Part shown: in pieces, positions 6,659-14,422 of the stretch | How positions within the stretch are numbered: the stretch's first letter is position 1 | Layout: every line of letters begins with the position of its first letter | Virus record (IMG/VR): IMGVR_UViG_3300024357_000031 | Coordinates: 1 to 23,794 of that record | Reading direction: 5' to 3' (one strand) | DNA: 23,794 bases | Source: a virus | Translations under genes and position numbers: made by a program | Notes under the pieces: model-generated | The model's input: only the letters and a program-made list of their open reading frames with translations | The model's database searches: none | What the model was told of the DNA's origin: nothing

Positions 6659-9181
6659 TTAAAATGCAAAGAATTTCTCAGCTGTTTTTGCAGCGGATAA
6701 TACCTCACCCCATCCCAATGCTCCATAGAAGTCCTCTAACTTCTTCAATAACTCCCTTTCAAAGATTTTATCATAATCAATATATTGATTTACCAATTCC
6801 ATAATTTCAGGTGCATCGTTATATCCTTTAAATCCAAGTCCTTCCAATCCATATGGGTTTTGTTTTAGATATACCCACTTAATCTTATCACCATCTTTCA
6901 TTGGTTCGTATTTAGATGGACATTTAAAGTGTACCAATAATTGATTATGTGCAATTGCTGCCTTAACATGCGCAGGAGTTGCTGATGCAAATTGGAACAT
7001 CGCTGTTTGGTCTTTCTTTTTTGGTAGGTATTTAGATAATTCCTTTACAGCGGAGTTTTTAGCTATTGAAGTAACATCCATCGTTACTAATGCTTTTTTG
7101 AAAGCCTGTATTTTATCTGTTAATATTTCTTCATTATCACCTTTTAGAATTTGAATGAGTACCTCACCCATAAACTTACGAAACTCAGCCGGATATGATG
7201 AACGTACTACGTCCAATCCCTTAACATCTAATCTATCCATTGGAATACCATTCTCTGCAATAATCCATTGAGCGTATCTTTTCTTAGCAATCCATATACC
7301 ACTTCGAGATACAAACTCTTTTTTAATTTGGAATCGGTGTTTTTCTTTCGCTACATTGAATATCTTTTCAGCTAATACATCATAAAAATTATTTAAGAAA
7401 TCTTGCGTTTCACCGGCAATACTATCTACTAATAGTGCAATTTCTTTATCTTCTTTTGTTTTCCAATCAGGGAATCTATGGTCTAAAATAGGAACTGCTG
7501 AAAAGAATACCGAATCAGTATCAATGTAGATGTTGTAATCACCGCCTTTTGTTCCTAATTCTTTGTTGTATTTAATATTAGCCATATCCGCAGTTGATTT
7601 AATTACGGTCTGACCTGTTAGTGTTACAGCCTCAGCGTTATCCACATCATAGAATCGGAAAGCAGGTAATCCCAATACTCCATATAAAGAGTTCAATAAG
7701 ATTTTTTGTACAAGCTGTCTTTTCTTATAGAAAGCATACTTGTCTTTATCACCTTCCTCACCATACTTTTTTTCTAACTTACGGAATTCCACACGCTGAT
7801 TGAACCATAAATCCAAAATATCAGGGATACAACCGGGCTTATCAGTTTTATATAATACACCATTTGATGCTACCGAACATTTAGCTTCTTCAAATAGTTT
7901 CTTTAAGTTTTCTTTTGTAATTTGTCTATCACCGATTGTGTACATATCCACCTCACCCTTCATAAATTTTTGTGCATCCCAATCATTAATCTTACCAATC
8001 TTAGTTTCAGGACTGATGTTTACAGTCATAATGATTGATGGATATAGTGATGTCAAATCCAAGTCATAAATCCAATCGTACTTACCAACAATAGGTGCCT
8101 TCACATAAGCTCCAATGAACTTTTCTTCATTGTTCTCTCTAATGGCTTCCATACGTTCTTGTCTATCCGCAGGTTTGTTTGGTGCTACAATATTTTTACG
8201 TTTAAGGTAAGTAAGCATTGCACCCTCTAAGTATTTAGATGAGTAAACAAAATCTTCATAAGGAACGTGACCGGCATGGCATATACCTCTACACAAATCA
8301 ATAAATTGTAATTTTCTATCTAACGAAACTACCAGGTCAACGTCAATTAAGTTATACTCAATAAACTTTTCAATATCTTCTTTGAATAGAATATCTAAAC
8401 TACCTTTATATTCAATTTTACCACGTCCCAATTCTTTCATTGAGATATTATCCAATCGGTAGTTATCTAATTCTGAGTATGTGTATGTACGATACAATTG
8501 TAGGTAGTCCAAATAAGATACCCCTGCCATAAAAAATCTCTTACGATATGGTGACCAAAAACATTCACCAATTGGAGATAATCTATTAGCGTGCTTAGCA
8601 CCCAATAATCTTTTAATGCGATTGTATAAGTAAGGAGTATCAAAGTAATCAATGTTCCATCCCGTAACAATTGTTGGATTGATATACTCATATAATTCCA
8701 AATACTTTAGAATCATATCTCTCTCATCACTAAATGGAATTACAGTACGATTACCCGTCTTTCTTTCACTTAACTTACCAGCCTTATCCATAATTAAAAC
8801 CCAATAATGGTCAGTTGCCCCATCATGTAAACCTATCGCTGTAAGTTCATTCTCTGCTTTCTCAACATCAGGCAGACCTGTTTCCATTTCAACCTCAATA
8901 TCATATGTTAAGGTAATATGTCCTTCTGATGGTATATCCGAATCGGTATATGTATCAACTAATACTCTAGTTGTTTCAGGCACATCACTTTCAAATAATT
9001 CAGGATCATCTTTTTTGAATTTCCATATCTTAGTAAGTCTATCACCATAAAGGGATACATACTCACCTCTATCAGCTTTCTCATAAGCATATCTACTATA
9101 TGGGAATGTGCGGTATCCCAATTTGTCATCCCAAATGTGCACTAAATTCTTTTCTCTTTGATAATAGCAGTTTTGATACAT
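6659..9181 (-). CDS. 43: Family B DNA polymerase, T4 gp43-like
   Basis: This 840-residue polymerase has both activities intact. The 3'-5' exonuclease shows Exo I LTYDIEVE (Asp94, Glu96), Exo II WNIDYFDTPYL (175-185) and Exo III YNLIDVDLV (276-284). The polymerase shows motif A DLTSLYPSI (375-383), motif B KILLNSLYG (493-501) and motif C YIDTDSV (552-558). T4 gp43 is slightly longer (898 residues). It replicates the phage genome with the gp45 clamp encoded just downstream. The stop of the upstream glycosyltransferase abuts its ATG (9182/9181), so the two are probably translated from one message starting at the promoter at 11990-12020. Confidence 0.97.
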   Translation of the reverse strand: MYQNCYYQREKNLVHIWDDKLGYRTFPYSRYAYEKADRGEYVSLYGDRLTKIWKFKKDDPELFESDVPETTRVLVDTYTDSDIPSEGHITLTYDIEVEMETGLPDVEKAENELTAIGLHDGATDHYWVLIMDKAGKLSERKTGNRTVIPFSDERDMILKYLELYEYINPTIVTGWNIDYFDTPYLYNRIKRLLGAKHANRLSPIGECFWSPYRKRFFMAGVSYLDYLQLYRTYTYSELDNYRLDNISMKELGRGKIEYKGSLDILFKEDIEKFIEYNLIDVDLVVSLDRKLQFIDLCRGICHAGHVPYEDFVYSSKYLEGAMLTYLKRKNIVAPNKPADRQERMEAIRENNEEKFIGAYVKAPIVGKYDWIYDLDLTSLYPSIIMTVNISPETKIGKINDWDAQKFMKGEVDMYTIGDRQITKENLKKLFEEAKCSVASNGVLYKTDKPGCIPDILDLWFNQRVEFRKLEKKYGEEGDKDKYAFYKKRQLVQKILLNSLYGVLGLPAFRFYDVDNAEAVTLTGQTVIKSTADMANIKYNKELGTKGGDYNIYIDTDSVFFSAVPILDHRFPDWKTKEDKEIALLVDSIAGETQDFLNNFYDVLAEKIFNVAKEKHRFQIKKEFVSRSGIWIAKKRYAQWIIAENGIPMDRLDVKGLDVVRSSYPAEFRKFMGEVLIQILKGDNEEILTDKIQAFKKALVTMDVTSIAKNSAVKELSKYLPKKKDQTAMFQFASATPAHVKAAIAHNQLLVHFKCPSKYEPMKDGDKIKWVYLKQNPYGLEGLGFKGYNDAPEIMELVNQYIDYDKIFERELLKKLEDFYGALGWGEVLSAAKTAEKFFAF

Positions 9182-10330
9182 CTATTCACTTAATTTTTTA
9201 TGTAATACAGAAAACATTTTTGTATCGTTTTCTGATAATTCATTTGCTCTTTTTAATGCTGCCAATTCTCTCTCACTTCTATAAGTATCGTCATCCAATA
9301 TCTTATCAAGCAATTCAAACAATTCTTTTTGGTTATTAAAAAACATACCATTTGGGTCTATTTCTCTATAACAATCGGAATTATGAAATATCATAGGCGT
9401 TCCATTCATCATACAATCCGTTGCCGATACGCTCCATCCATAATTTGTTTGTAATGGTTGTATTCCTACCTTACACAATTGTAGCTTTTCATAATATTCT
9501 TGCTTTGATGCCAATTTTGTTATATCAAACCAAGGTAGCATTTTATCTTTCTTTTGATATTGCGGCACCCACACTTTGAAATCTTGCCTATGTTTTTTGT
9601 AAGCTTCCATATAACCAACAAACTTATTATAATTCTTATATCCAGCCGTTCTATGATTGAATACAATTATGTTATGCTTATTTGGATTTGGTTCTGATAT
9701 GATTTTATCTTTGATTACTCCCAAATTCCAAACACATAACTTTTGGTCTAATTGCTTTAGTACATCATCGCCAAACCATTTTTTTGCTTCTTCAATAACT
9801 TTGTTCTTTTGGTCTTGTGTATTAATAAAGCAAGTATCCATTTGTAGTACACCCAATATTTCATTTGGTAGCCAAAGTTCTTTTGCTTTACCAGGTCTAT
9901 TATCAATTCCGTTACAATGACTCATTTCCCACCAATGACAATACCCAATTATTTTTGTATCAACAGTTTTCTTATATCTACCAACCACATTCCAATCAGG
10001 CAAATGTGAATAGATAATATCATAATCTGTATTCTTTAATACCCCAACTAATTCTTCAGATGGAAAACATCTTTGGTTCATCATATCACCTGGTATAGGA
10101 ACTTCAATTTGCTTAATGTTATCTAACATATTAAGCTTTGCACATACATTACCCTTTGGCATTATCACATACCAAAAATATTCACCATAATTGTTTAAGG
10201 CATTAACGTGATTGAAAAGGACATCCACAAAGGAGTCCTTTTCAATATTTGAGTAGTTAGTAATATTTGGTATTACTAATACTTTTCTTGCGTTATGGTA
10301 GTTTACAGTTGTTTCCCAGAATGTACTCAT
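9182..10330 (-). CDS. GT-B glycosyltransferase (GT4-like)
   Basis: This 382-residue protein has two Rossmann-like halves. The start of the C-terminal half is NIIVFNHRTAGYKNY (about 220-234), with the GT-B basic-residue loop. The donor-site region is YGWSVSATDCMMNGTP (297-312), where the usual E-x7-E is replaced by a Ser/Asp version. An acceptor-side segment CHWWEMSHCNG (131-141) is rich in aromatics and His. The protein is similar in length to T4 DNA glucosyltransferases, but I do not see their specific signatures. It lies tightly between the DUF262-HNH nuclease (1 base upstream) and the polymerase (0 bases). That position makes a DNA-directed role plausible, though protein or lipid acceptors cannot be excluded. 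Confidence 0.75.
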   Translation of the reverse strand: MSTFWETTVNYHNARKVLVIPNITNYSNIEKDSFVDVLFNHVNALNNYGEYFWYVIMPKGNVCAKLNMLDNIKQIEVPIPGDMMNQRCFPSEELVGVLKNTDYDIIYSHLPDWNVVGRYKKTVDTKIIGYCHWWEMSHCNGIDNRPGKAKELWLPNEILGVLQMDTCFINTQDQKNKVIEEAKKWFGDDVLKQLDQKLCVWNLGVIKDKIISEPNPNKHNIIVFNHRTAGYKNYNKFVGYMEAYKKHRQDFKVWVPQYQKKDKMLPWFDITKLASKQEYYEKLQLCKVGIQPLQTNYGWSVSATDCMMNGTPMIFHNSDCYREIDPNGMFFNNQKELFELLDKILDDDTYRSERELAALKRANELSENDTKMFSVLHKKLSE

Positions 10331-10331
10331 A

Positions 10332-11891
10332 TTAGATTGATAACAATTTTCCTATTTTTTTAATTTGCTCAGCATTTAATCTACCAGATTTATTTTGCAA
10401 AGCCTTAACTAAATCATCATAATCCATACCAGATGATTTATCTCCATTACAATCAGAACATAGAATTTGTAAATTATCCTTATCGGTTTTACCATTACCC
10501 TTAACAGGTAAAATATGGTCAGCTTCAATTTCACCTCTAGTAATTTCTTTACCACAACCAGCACATTTATAATCTTGCTCAGCCCAAGCGGTAAGTACAT
10601 CATCCTCATCAAATTTAGTTCTCACTTCACCAATAGTAATTCCAAAAGAATCTAAATTGAATTTGGATTCTATATGTTTGAGTATGAATTCATAGTCATC
10701 AATACGAGTACCACCACCAAATACCTTATTTGCTGAGTATTCTAATGCATCTACATCAGTAGATTCCGTTCCTTTACGAATAACTACTTTTCCGTTTTTG
10801 ATTTCATATCGTTGGTATGGTTTATGTTTTACTTTAATACCACTAACAATCTTGTCAAATTCATTTACTAACTTTTTGTAATCTATTACAATTTCTTTTT
10901 TAGGGTATTGAGATTCTAACCATCTGAAGAACATACAATACTTTAACATTCTGTGTGCTGTCCAATATCCTTTACCTTTTCCTTTTACTCCAATTAATGA
11001 AACAATCATTTCATTAAGTTTCTTTAAGTCAGATTTAACTTTCTTTGAAATAGAAGAATTCAATCCGAATGTTGATAAACCAGCTTCAGTTGAAACTTCA
11101 TCTTGCTTATATAAGTTGTTCCACGCATCATTACTACCTTCTTCCCATGCAGAATCTAAATGGATTTGGTAAGTTAATGCGGTAACAAACGCATCGGTTT
11201 CTCTCTTTATTCCTTTTAATGAAATTAAACTCATTTTACCACCACTATATTGGTTGAATATTCTATATGGAGAACAATCAACAGAACCATAAGCTCTACA
11301 TAGTTTTGCAATTTCTGCATTGTATGCATTTCTACGTTCAGCTGCTGTTACTATATTAAGGTTGTTCAATGTTATGAATAGATTTCTAGCTTCCTTATCA
11401 GTTAAGTTATAATGTCTTACGACAAAGAAGTAATTGTTTTCCGAAAGGAATTTTGCTACAATTGGTTCATCGAACTGAATATCAGTCCAAGTTTTATTAC
11501 CTAAATTATAACTCTTACCTTCAAACTCAAAGGTAAATCCTTTTGGGGTTTTTAATAAACCTTTGAAGAAGTTAAGGATTGTTCTTGTTCGGTGTCCACC
11601 ATCAACAATTTCCCATTTTTTCTTTGCTGGGTTATATCTATGATGGATTGGTTGGATGAATTTACCGGTCAAGAAAGCAACGATTAATGCCTTTTGCCAA
11701 TCATCACCAGTGTAACCTTTAGTACCATCTAATTTGGTATAAGGTCTTTGATATTCAGGAGACTTATCCAAAGTTCCTGCATTTTCTAAAGCCAACATAT
11801 CAGCTCCAGAAATAAGTTGTGGTTCAGTATTAGAATCCACGCGATTTTGTGACAGTGTTTCATTCACTGCTTTCAGTTTTGATGTTTCCAT
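10332..11891 (-). CDS. DUF262 (GmrSD-like) domain protein with C-terminal HNH nuclease
   Basis: I take ATG 11891 as the start (519 residues). A TTG at 11903, preceded by an AGAGAGG purine tract, would add four residues. The N-terminal half is a DUF262/ParB-like domain with a PEYQRPY segment (45-51) and the hallmark IVDGGHRTRT (95-104). It is followed by a helical region with NLNIVTAAERRNAY. The C-terminus is an HNH nuclease: CAGC (443-446), EADHILP (His459) and CSDCN (478-482), with four Zn-binding cysteines. DUF262 fused to a nuclease domain defines GmrS/GmrD-type modification-dependent restriction enzymes, where DUF262 uses NTP. Whether this phage version cuts modified or unmodified DNA cannot be read from sequence. 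It has its own promoter and leads the operon that includes the polymerase. Confidence 0.82.
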   Translation of the reverse strand: METSKLKAVNETLSQNRVDSNTEPQLISGADMLALENAGTLDKSPEYQRPYTKLDGTKGYTGDDWQKALIVAFLTGKFIQPIHHRYNPAKKKWEIVDGGHRTRTILNFFKGLLKTPKGFTFEFEGKSYNLGNKTWTDIQFDEPIVAKFLSENNYFFVVRHYNLTDKEARNLFITLNNLNIVTAAERRNAYNAEIAKLCRAYGSVDCSPYRIFNQYSGGKMSLISLKGIKRETDAFVTALTYQIHLDSAWEEGSNDAWNNLYKQDEVSTEAGLSTFGLNSSISKKVKSDLKKLNEMIVSLIGVKGKGKGYWTAHRMLKYCMFFRWLESQYPKKEIVIDYKKLVNEFDKIVSGIKVKHKPYQRYEIKNGKVVIRKGTESTDVDALEYSANKVFGGGTRIDDYEFILKHIESKFNLDSFGITIGEVRTKFDEDDVLTAWAEQDYKCAGCGKEITRGEIEADHILPVKGNGKTDKDNLQILCSDCNGDKSSGMDYDDLVKALQNKSGRLNAEQIKKIGKLLSI

Positions 11892-11989
11892 CTTTTGATG
11901 CAATTTTATCCTCTCTGCTTGAGTTTTTTATTAAATTTATCCGCCTCTTTTTAGGGGCTACAGCGGTACTTCCCTCTATTTTGTTAAAA

Positions 11990-12020
11990 CAAATATACGA
12001 ATATTTTTCGATATTGCAAA
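11990..12020 (-). promoter_or_regulatory. Bacteroidota-type promoter for DUF262-HNH/GT/polymerase
   Basis: The minus strand has TTTG (12020-12017), a 19-base spacer and TATATTTG (11997-11990). The transcript would carry a leader of about 80-90 bases (to 11892). That leader contains a possible CCGC...GCGG stem around 11941-11966. No known riboswitch is recognised. Confidence 0.8.
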
Positions 12021-12028
12021 ACTTTTTT

Positions 12029-12055
12029 ATAACTTATTGATTATCAACACGTTAT
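12029..12055. promoter_or_regulatory. Dyad upstream of the DUF262-HNH promoter, possible operator
   Basis: An 11-base palindrome TTGATTATCAA (12037-12047) is flanked by an outer inverted pair ATAAC (12029-12033) and GTTAT (12051-12055). It sits just upstream of the -33 box at 12017-12020, where a regulator could act. AT-rich dyads arise easily by chance, so this is a weak call. Confidence 0.3.
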
Positions 12056-12058
12056 GTA

Positions 12059-12859
12059 TTACCAAAAATTGGTAGCACCTTCAGGTGCTTCGTATGTAGT
12101 TAAATGATGAACTATTTCAGTATTGAAAGATGCCGTATCTTTTGGATATGGTTTAATTTCATGCTTCAATCGTTTCATCAAATCCTTTTTTTCTTTTTTA
12201 TCTTGAGCAAGTATCTGAACATATCTATGCTTTGGTGGTTCTTCCCTTCTCCAAAACTCTTTATATCCTTGCTTACCAATTTCTAATTTCAAATGGTCTA
12301 AGTTGCCACTACCCCACATTGAGAATACTGTCCTACTATGAATCCAATCGTATGGGTCTTTTTGTAATGATATACCCCAATTAGGCATCAATGCAATATC
12401 GGTTGATAATCCCTGATAAATCCAATTGGTAGCTTGATAAATTCCGCCTAAATGAGCTTGTCCATTATCAGCATATGAAAGTAATACTTTAATATTCTTA
12501 TCATTTTCTTTTAACCATTTGAAAGATTGTCCTAATGCATAAGATTCAATATTAGAACCATAACCATCATCACAATATAAACGAGTTAATTCTAAAATGT
12601 TATCTTTGGTTAATCCTTCACAAATAGAAGTTGATGCCTTTGCTCCAACAGGAAAACCATAGATTAAACAACCTATAAGTTTATCACCATCAAAAGTACT
12701 AGAATCTTCAGCTTTATAGTAAATTCCAATTGCGTATCTACAAGCTGTCCAAGCATGAGTATAGTGTTTCTTTACAATCATATCTTTAGCGATACTCTTT
12801 GCTATTGGAGCAACATATACTTTAGATACATCACAATATTGTTTACCTTCTACTTTCAT
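12059..12859 (-). CDS. mom: Mom-like DNA adenine modification protein (second copy)
   Basis: I start at ATG 12859, giving 266 residues. An upstream TTG at 12868 is unlikely because the other copy also begins MKVEGKQYCD. It shares with the phage Mu Mom family: a KKHYTHAW segment (His32), YAIGIYY, a central LELTRLYCDDG (89-99), SNIESYALGQSFKWLK, and the signature LSYADNGQAHLGGIYQATNWIYQG (127-150), followed by a PPKHRYV basic segment. Mu Mom has a GNAT-like fold and converts adenine to N6-(methylcarbamoyl)adenine, which protects DNA from restriction. The gene follows the Lys-rich protein by 2 bases and is driven by the promoter at 13146-13177. The chemistry in this phage is inferred. Confidence 0.75.
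   Translation of the reverse strand: MKVEGKQYCDVSKVYVAPIAKSIAKDMIVKKHYTHAWTACRYAIGIYYKAEDSSTFDGDKLIGCLIYGFPVGAKASTSICEGLTKDNILELTRLYCDDGYGSNIESYALGQSFKWLKENDKNIKVLLSYADNGQAHLGGIYQATNWIYQGLSTDIALMPNWGISLQKDPYDWIHSRTVFSMWGSGNLDHLKLEIGKQGYKEFWRREEPPKHRYVQILAQDKKEKKDLMKRLKHEIKPYPKDTASFNTEIVHHLTTYEAPEGATNFW
12060..12089 (-). terminator. Tandem hairpins at the end of the second Mom-like gene, possible terminator
   Basis: On the minus strand AGCACC-TGAA-GGTGCT (12089-12074) is followed by TACCAATTTTTGGTA (12074-12060), a second palindrome containing a T5 run. Both lie in the last codons of the gene. This could end the Mom unit before the promoter at 11990-12020. The T-tract is short, so the call is tentative. 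Confidence 0.35.
12831..12859 (-). repeat. Direct repeat, copy 1: 5' end of second Mom-like gene
   Basis: These 29 bases, the start codon plus codons 2-9 and part of codon 10, are identical to 13904-13932. The rest of the two genes has diverged much more, so either a recent exchange or selection on the initiation region has kept them identical. Confidence 0.9.
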
Positions 12860-12861
12860 TA

Positions 12862-13131
12862 TTACCAATACTTTTTACCATCTTTTTTAGCATCCTTCTT
12901 AGCATCAGCTGCTTTTTCTAAGATTGATTTTTTCTTTTCTAACTTTGCTTCCTTTTGCTGCTTCTTCATCATTTTATCGTAACCTGCTGGAAATTTGTTT
13001 ATGACTTCTATTGGTCCATTTGGAAATTTCTTTAAATCATATTTCCAAATAGATTCAGTTCCATCATCATCTTTATAGGTTACTTCAAACTTTACAGGTT
13101 TATCAGGAGTTTTTTCAGGCCACCTTCCCAT
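12862..13131 (-). CDS. Small protein with Lys-rich C-terminal tail
   Basis: This 89-residue protein starts at ATG 13131. The first half (KFEVTYKDDDGTESIWKYDL, then FPNGPIEVINKFPAGY) looks like a small beta-rich unit. Residues from about 54 onward are dominated by Lys with Ala, Asp, Glu and Gln (KKQQKEAKLEKKKS, AKKDAKKDGKKYW), which would form a charged helix or disordered nucleic-acid-binding tail. I recognise no named family. It is first in the unit driven by the promoter at 13146-13177 and ends 2 bases before the second Mom-like gene, so a DNA-binding or accessory role for that protein is possible but unproven. Confidence 0.65.
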   Translation of the reverse strand: MGRWPEKTPDKPVKFEVTYKDDDGTESIWKYDLKKFPNGPIEVINKFPAGYDKMMKKQQKEAKLEKKKSILEKAADAKKDAKKDGKKYW

Positions 13132-13145
13132 ATATTAATTTTATA

Positions 13146-13177
13146 CAAATATACGAAATTATTTTGAATCTACCAAA
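13146..13177 (-). promoter_or_regulatory. Bacteroidota-type promoter for Lys-rich protein/second Mom-like gene
   Basis: The minus strand has TTTG (13177-13174), 20 bases and TATATTTG (13153-13146), a perfect match. The -33 box lies inside the last codons of the first Mom-like gene (stop at 13159). Only 14 bases separate the -7 element from ATG 13131, giving a very short leader. Confidence 0.85.
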
Positions 13178-13932
13178 TCTATCGGGTCCATCTTATATAC
13201 CTCATCAATAATATCCAACTCTACTTTTGGATAGGGTAAGACCTCATGTTTAAGCGATTTTAAGAGTGCTTTTTTCTCCTTTTTATCTTTGGTTAGAATA
13301 TACACATATCGGTGCTTACGTGGTTCTCTTTTAATCCAGAATGGGCTTGTAACCATTGTCTGAATTATCTTCGGGTCATTCGTTCCGTACTTTACATAAG
13401 AAGTCCGAGAATGATGCCATTCATCATCTTCACTCCATTTGAAAGACCAACTATCTGACCATCTGATTTTATTACCCTGATATATCCAATTCGTAGCTTG
13501 ATATACCGTTCCTAAGTGCCCAGCGTTTGGGTCTGAATAAGATATTAGGGCTTTGATACGAGGTACATTAGTTCTTAACCACTCGAAAGTTTGTCCAACA
13601 AACCAACTCTCAATGTTACTACCATATCCATCGAATACGAATAGTCTTGTCAATTCTAATACACCATCTCTAGGAAGTAATTCGGAAATTGATGCGCCGG
13701 CATTTCTACCAACCGGGTCACCATAACAGGCTACTCCAACTAATTGTTCATTCACTCCACTAAAGAAAGAATGTTCTTCATCAGAAAGATAAAATAAGCC
13801 TATGGCATAGGATACCTTTGTCCATATCCCACTGTAATGGTTATTGACAATAATATCCTTTGCAATACTTTTATTTATTTCTCTTATTGAGAATTTAGAT
13901 ATGTCACAATATTGTTTACCTTCTACTTTCAT
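13159..13932 (-). CDS. mom: Mom-like DNA adenine modification protein (first copy)
   Basis: This 257-residue protein has the Mom-family landmarks: NNHYSG (30-35), YAIGLFYL, LVGVACYGDPVGR, LELTRLFVFDG (92-102), SNIESWFVGQTFEWLR (105-120), the signature SYSDPNAGHLGTVYQATNWI (131-150) then YQG, and PRKHRYVYIL (204-213). Its N-terminus nearly equals that of the second copy (MKVEGKQYCD), while the body is clearly diverged, so the two are old paralogues. Mu Mom adds a methylcarbamoyl group to adenine N6 and blocks many restriction enzymes. The ATG shares bases with the TGA of the HTH gene (ATGA overlap, 13929-13932), implying translational coupling. Which adenines are targeted cannot be seen. Confidence 0.75.
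   Translation of the reverse strand: MKVEGKQYCDISKFSIREINKSIAKDIIVNNHYSGIWTKVSYAIGLFYLSDEEHSFFSGVNEQLVGVACYGDPVGRNAGASISELLPRDGVLELTRLFVFDGYGSNIESWFVGQTFEWLRTNVPRIKALISYSDPNAGHLGTVYQATNWIYQGNKIRWSDSWSFKWSEDDEWHHSRTSYVKYGTNDPKIIQTMVTSPFWIKREPRKHRYVYILTKDKKEKKALLKSLKHEVLPYPKVELDIIDEVYKMDPIDLVDSK
13904..13932 (-). repeat. Direct repeat, copy 2: 5' end of first Mom-like gene
   Basis: These 29 bases are identical to 12831-12859, covering the start codon and first codons of both Mom-like genes. Confidence 0.9.
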
Positions 13933-14132
13933 AAGCTACCAGACCAAAATTCATTTAGATGCGCCCAAGTTTTTCTTTGGACAATCTTTATTACATTGGC
14001 TGGGGAAACTTTATTGTTCCTTGCAATCACCTTTACGTTTCGGTGACCCATATTCCATAATCTTCTGATGTTTAGAACTTGCTCATCTGTAAGTTTAGCT
14101 GCAGGATGAGTTTGTCCTCTTAAAATAGCCAT
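13929..14132 (-). CDS. Small HTH protein coupled to the first Mom-like gene
   Basis: This 67-residue protein starts at ATG 14132. HPAAKLTDEQVLNIRRLW (9-26), then IARNNKVSPANVIKIVQRKTW (36-56), reads as a helix-turn-helix of the type found at the C-terminus of phage HNH homing endonucleases and in small stand-alone relatives (AKLTxEQVxxIR ... VSxxxVxxIxxxKTW). No HNH catalytic motif is present, so it is only a DNA-binding module. Its TGA overlaps the ATG of the Mom-like gene. In phage Mu the small Com protein is encoded just before Mom in an overlapping arrangement and activates mom translation. A similar partner role here is inferred, since Com is a zinc-finger protein and this is not. Alternatively it is a remnant of a homing endonuclease. 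Confidence 0.65.
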   Translation of the reverse strand: MAILRGQTHPAAKLTDEQVLNIRRLWNMGHRNVKVIARNNKVSPANVIKIVQRKTWAHLNEFWSGSL

Positions 14133-14152
14133 GTAACCTTTATTAATTAATT

Positions 14153-14422
14153 TTATTTTAAACCTTCGTTAATAGCATTTGTATATGCAATTTTAGAAGA
14201 AAGGCCAGTAAATCTTTCTATTAACTGTCCATCTTTTTCAATAATTACAACTGGAATTGATGTAATATTATATTGTTGAGTTTCTTCTGGGGAATTATCA
14301 ACATTATATTCCATATATGTTATTTTTCCTTCAAACTCTTTTACGATACTCTCTAATACAGGCTTTAGTGCTCTACAAGGACCACACCATTCTGCTCCAA
14401 ATTTTTTAACTACTACGCTCAT
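14153..14422 (-). CDS. trxA: Thioredoxin
   Basis: This 89-residue thioredoxin fold has the classical active site AEWCGPCRALKP (10-21), the conserved Asp in YNVDNSPE (39-46) and the cis-proline in NITSIPVVII (52-61). It is shorter than E. coli thioredoxin (109 residues), lacking the N-terminal strand and helix, like other phage thioredoxins or glutaredoxin-sized forms. It probably reduces the disulfide of the class II ribonucleotide reductase two genes upstream. Its ATG lies 17 bases inside the DUF5522-like gene, so the three genes are tightly linked. Confidence 0.92.
   Translation of the reverse strand: MSVVVKKFGAEWCGPCRALKPVLESIVKEFEGKITYMEYNVDNSPEETQQYNITSIPVVIIEKDGQLIERFTGLSSKIAYTNAINEGLK

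Noticed and set aside
13929-14132. Homing endonuclease or intron element
   Set aside because: Only the HTH portion typical of such enzymes is present. There is no HNH or GIY-YIG motif, no interrupted gene and no intron-like structure around it.
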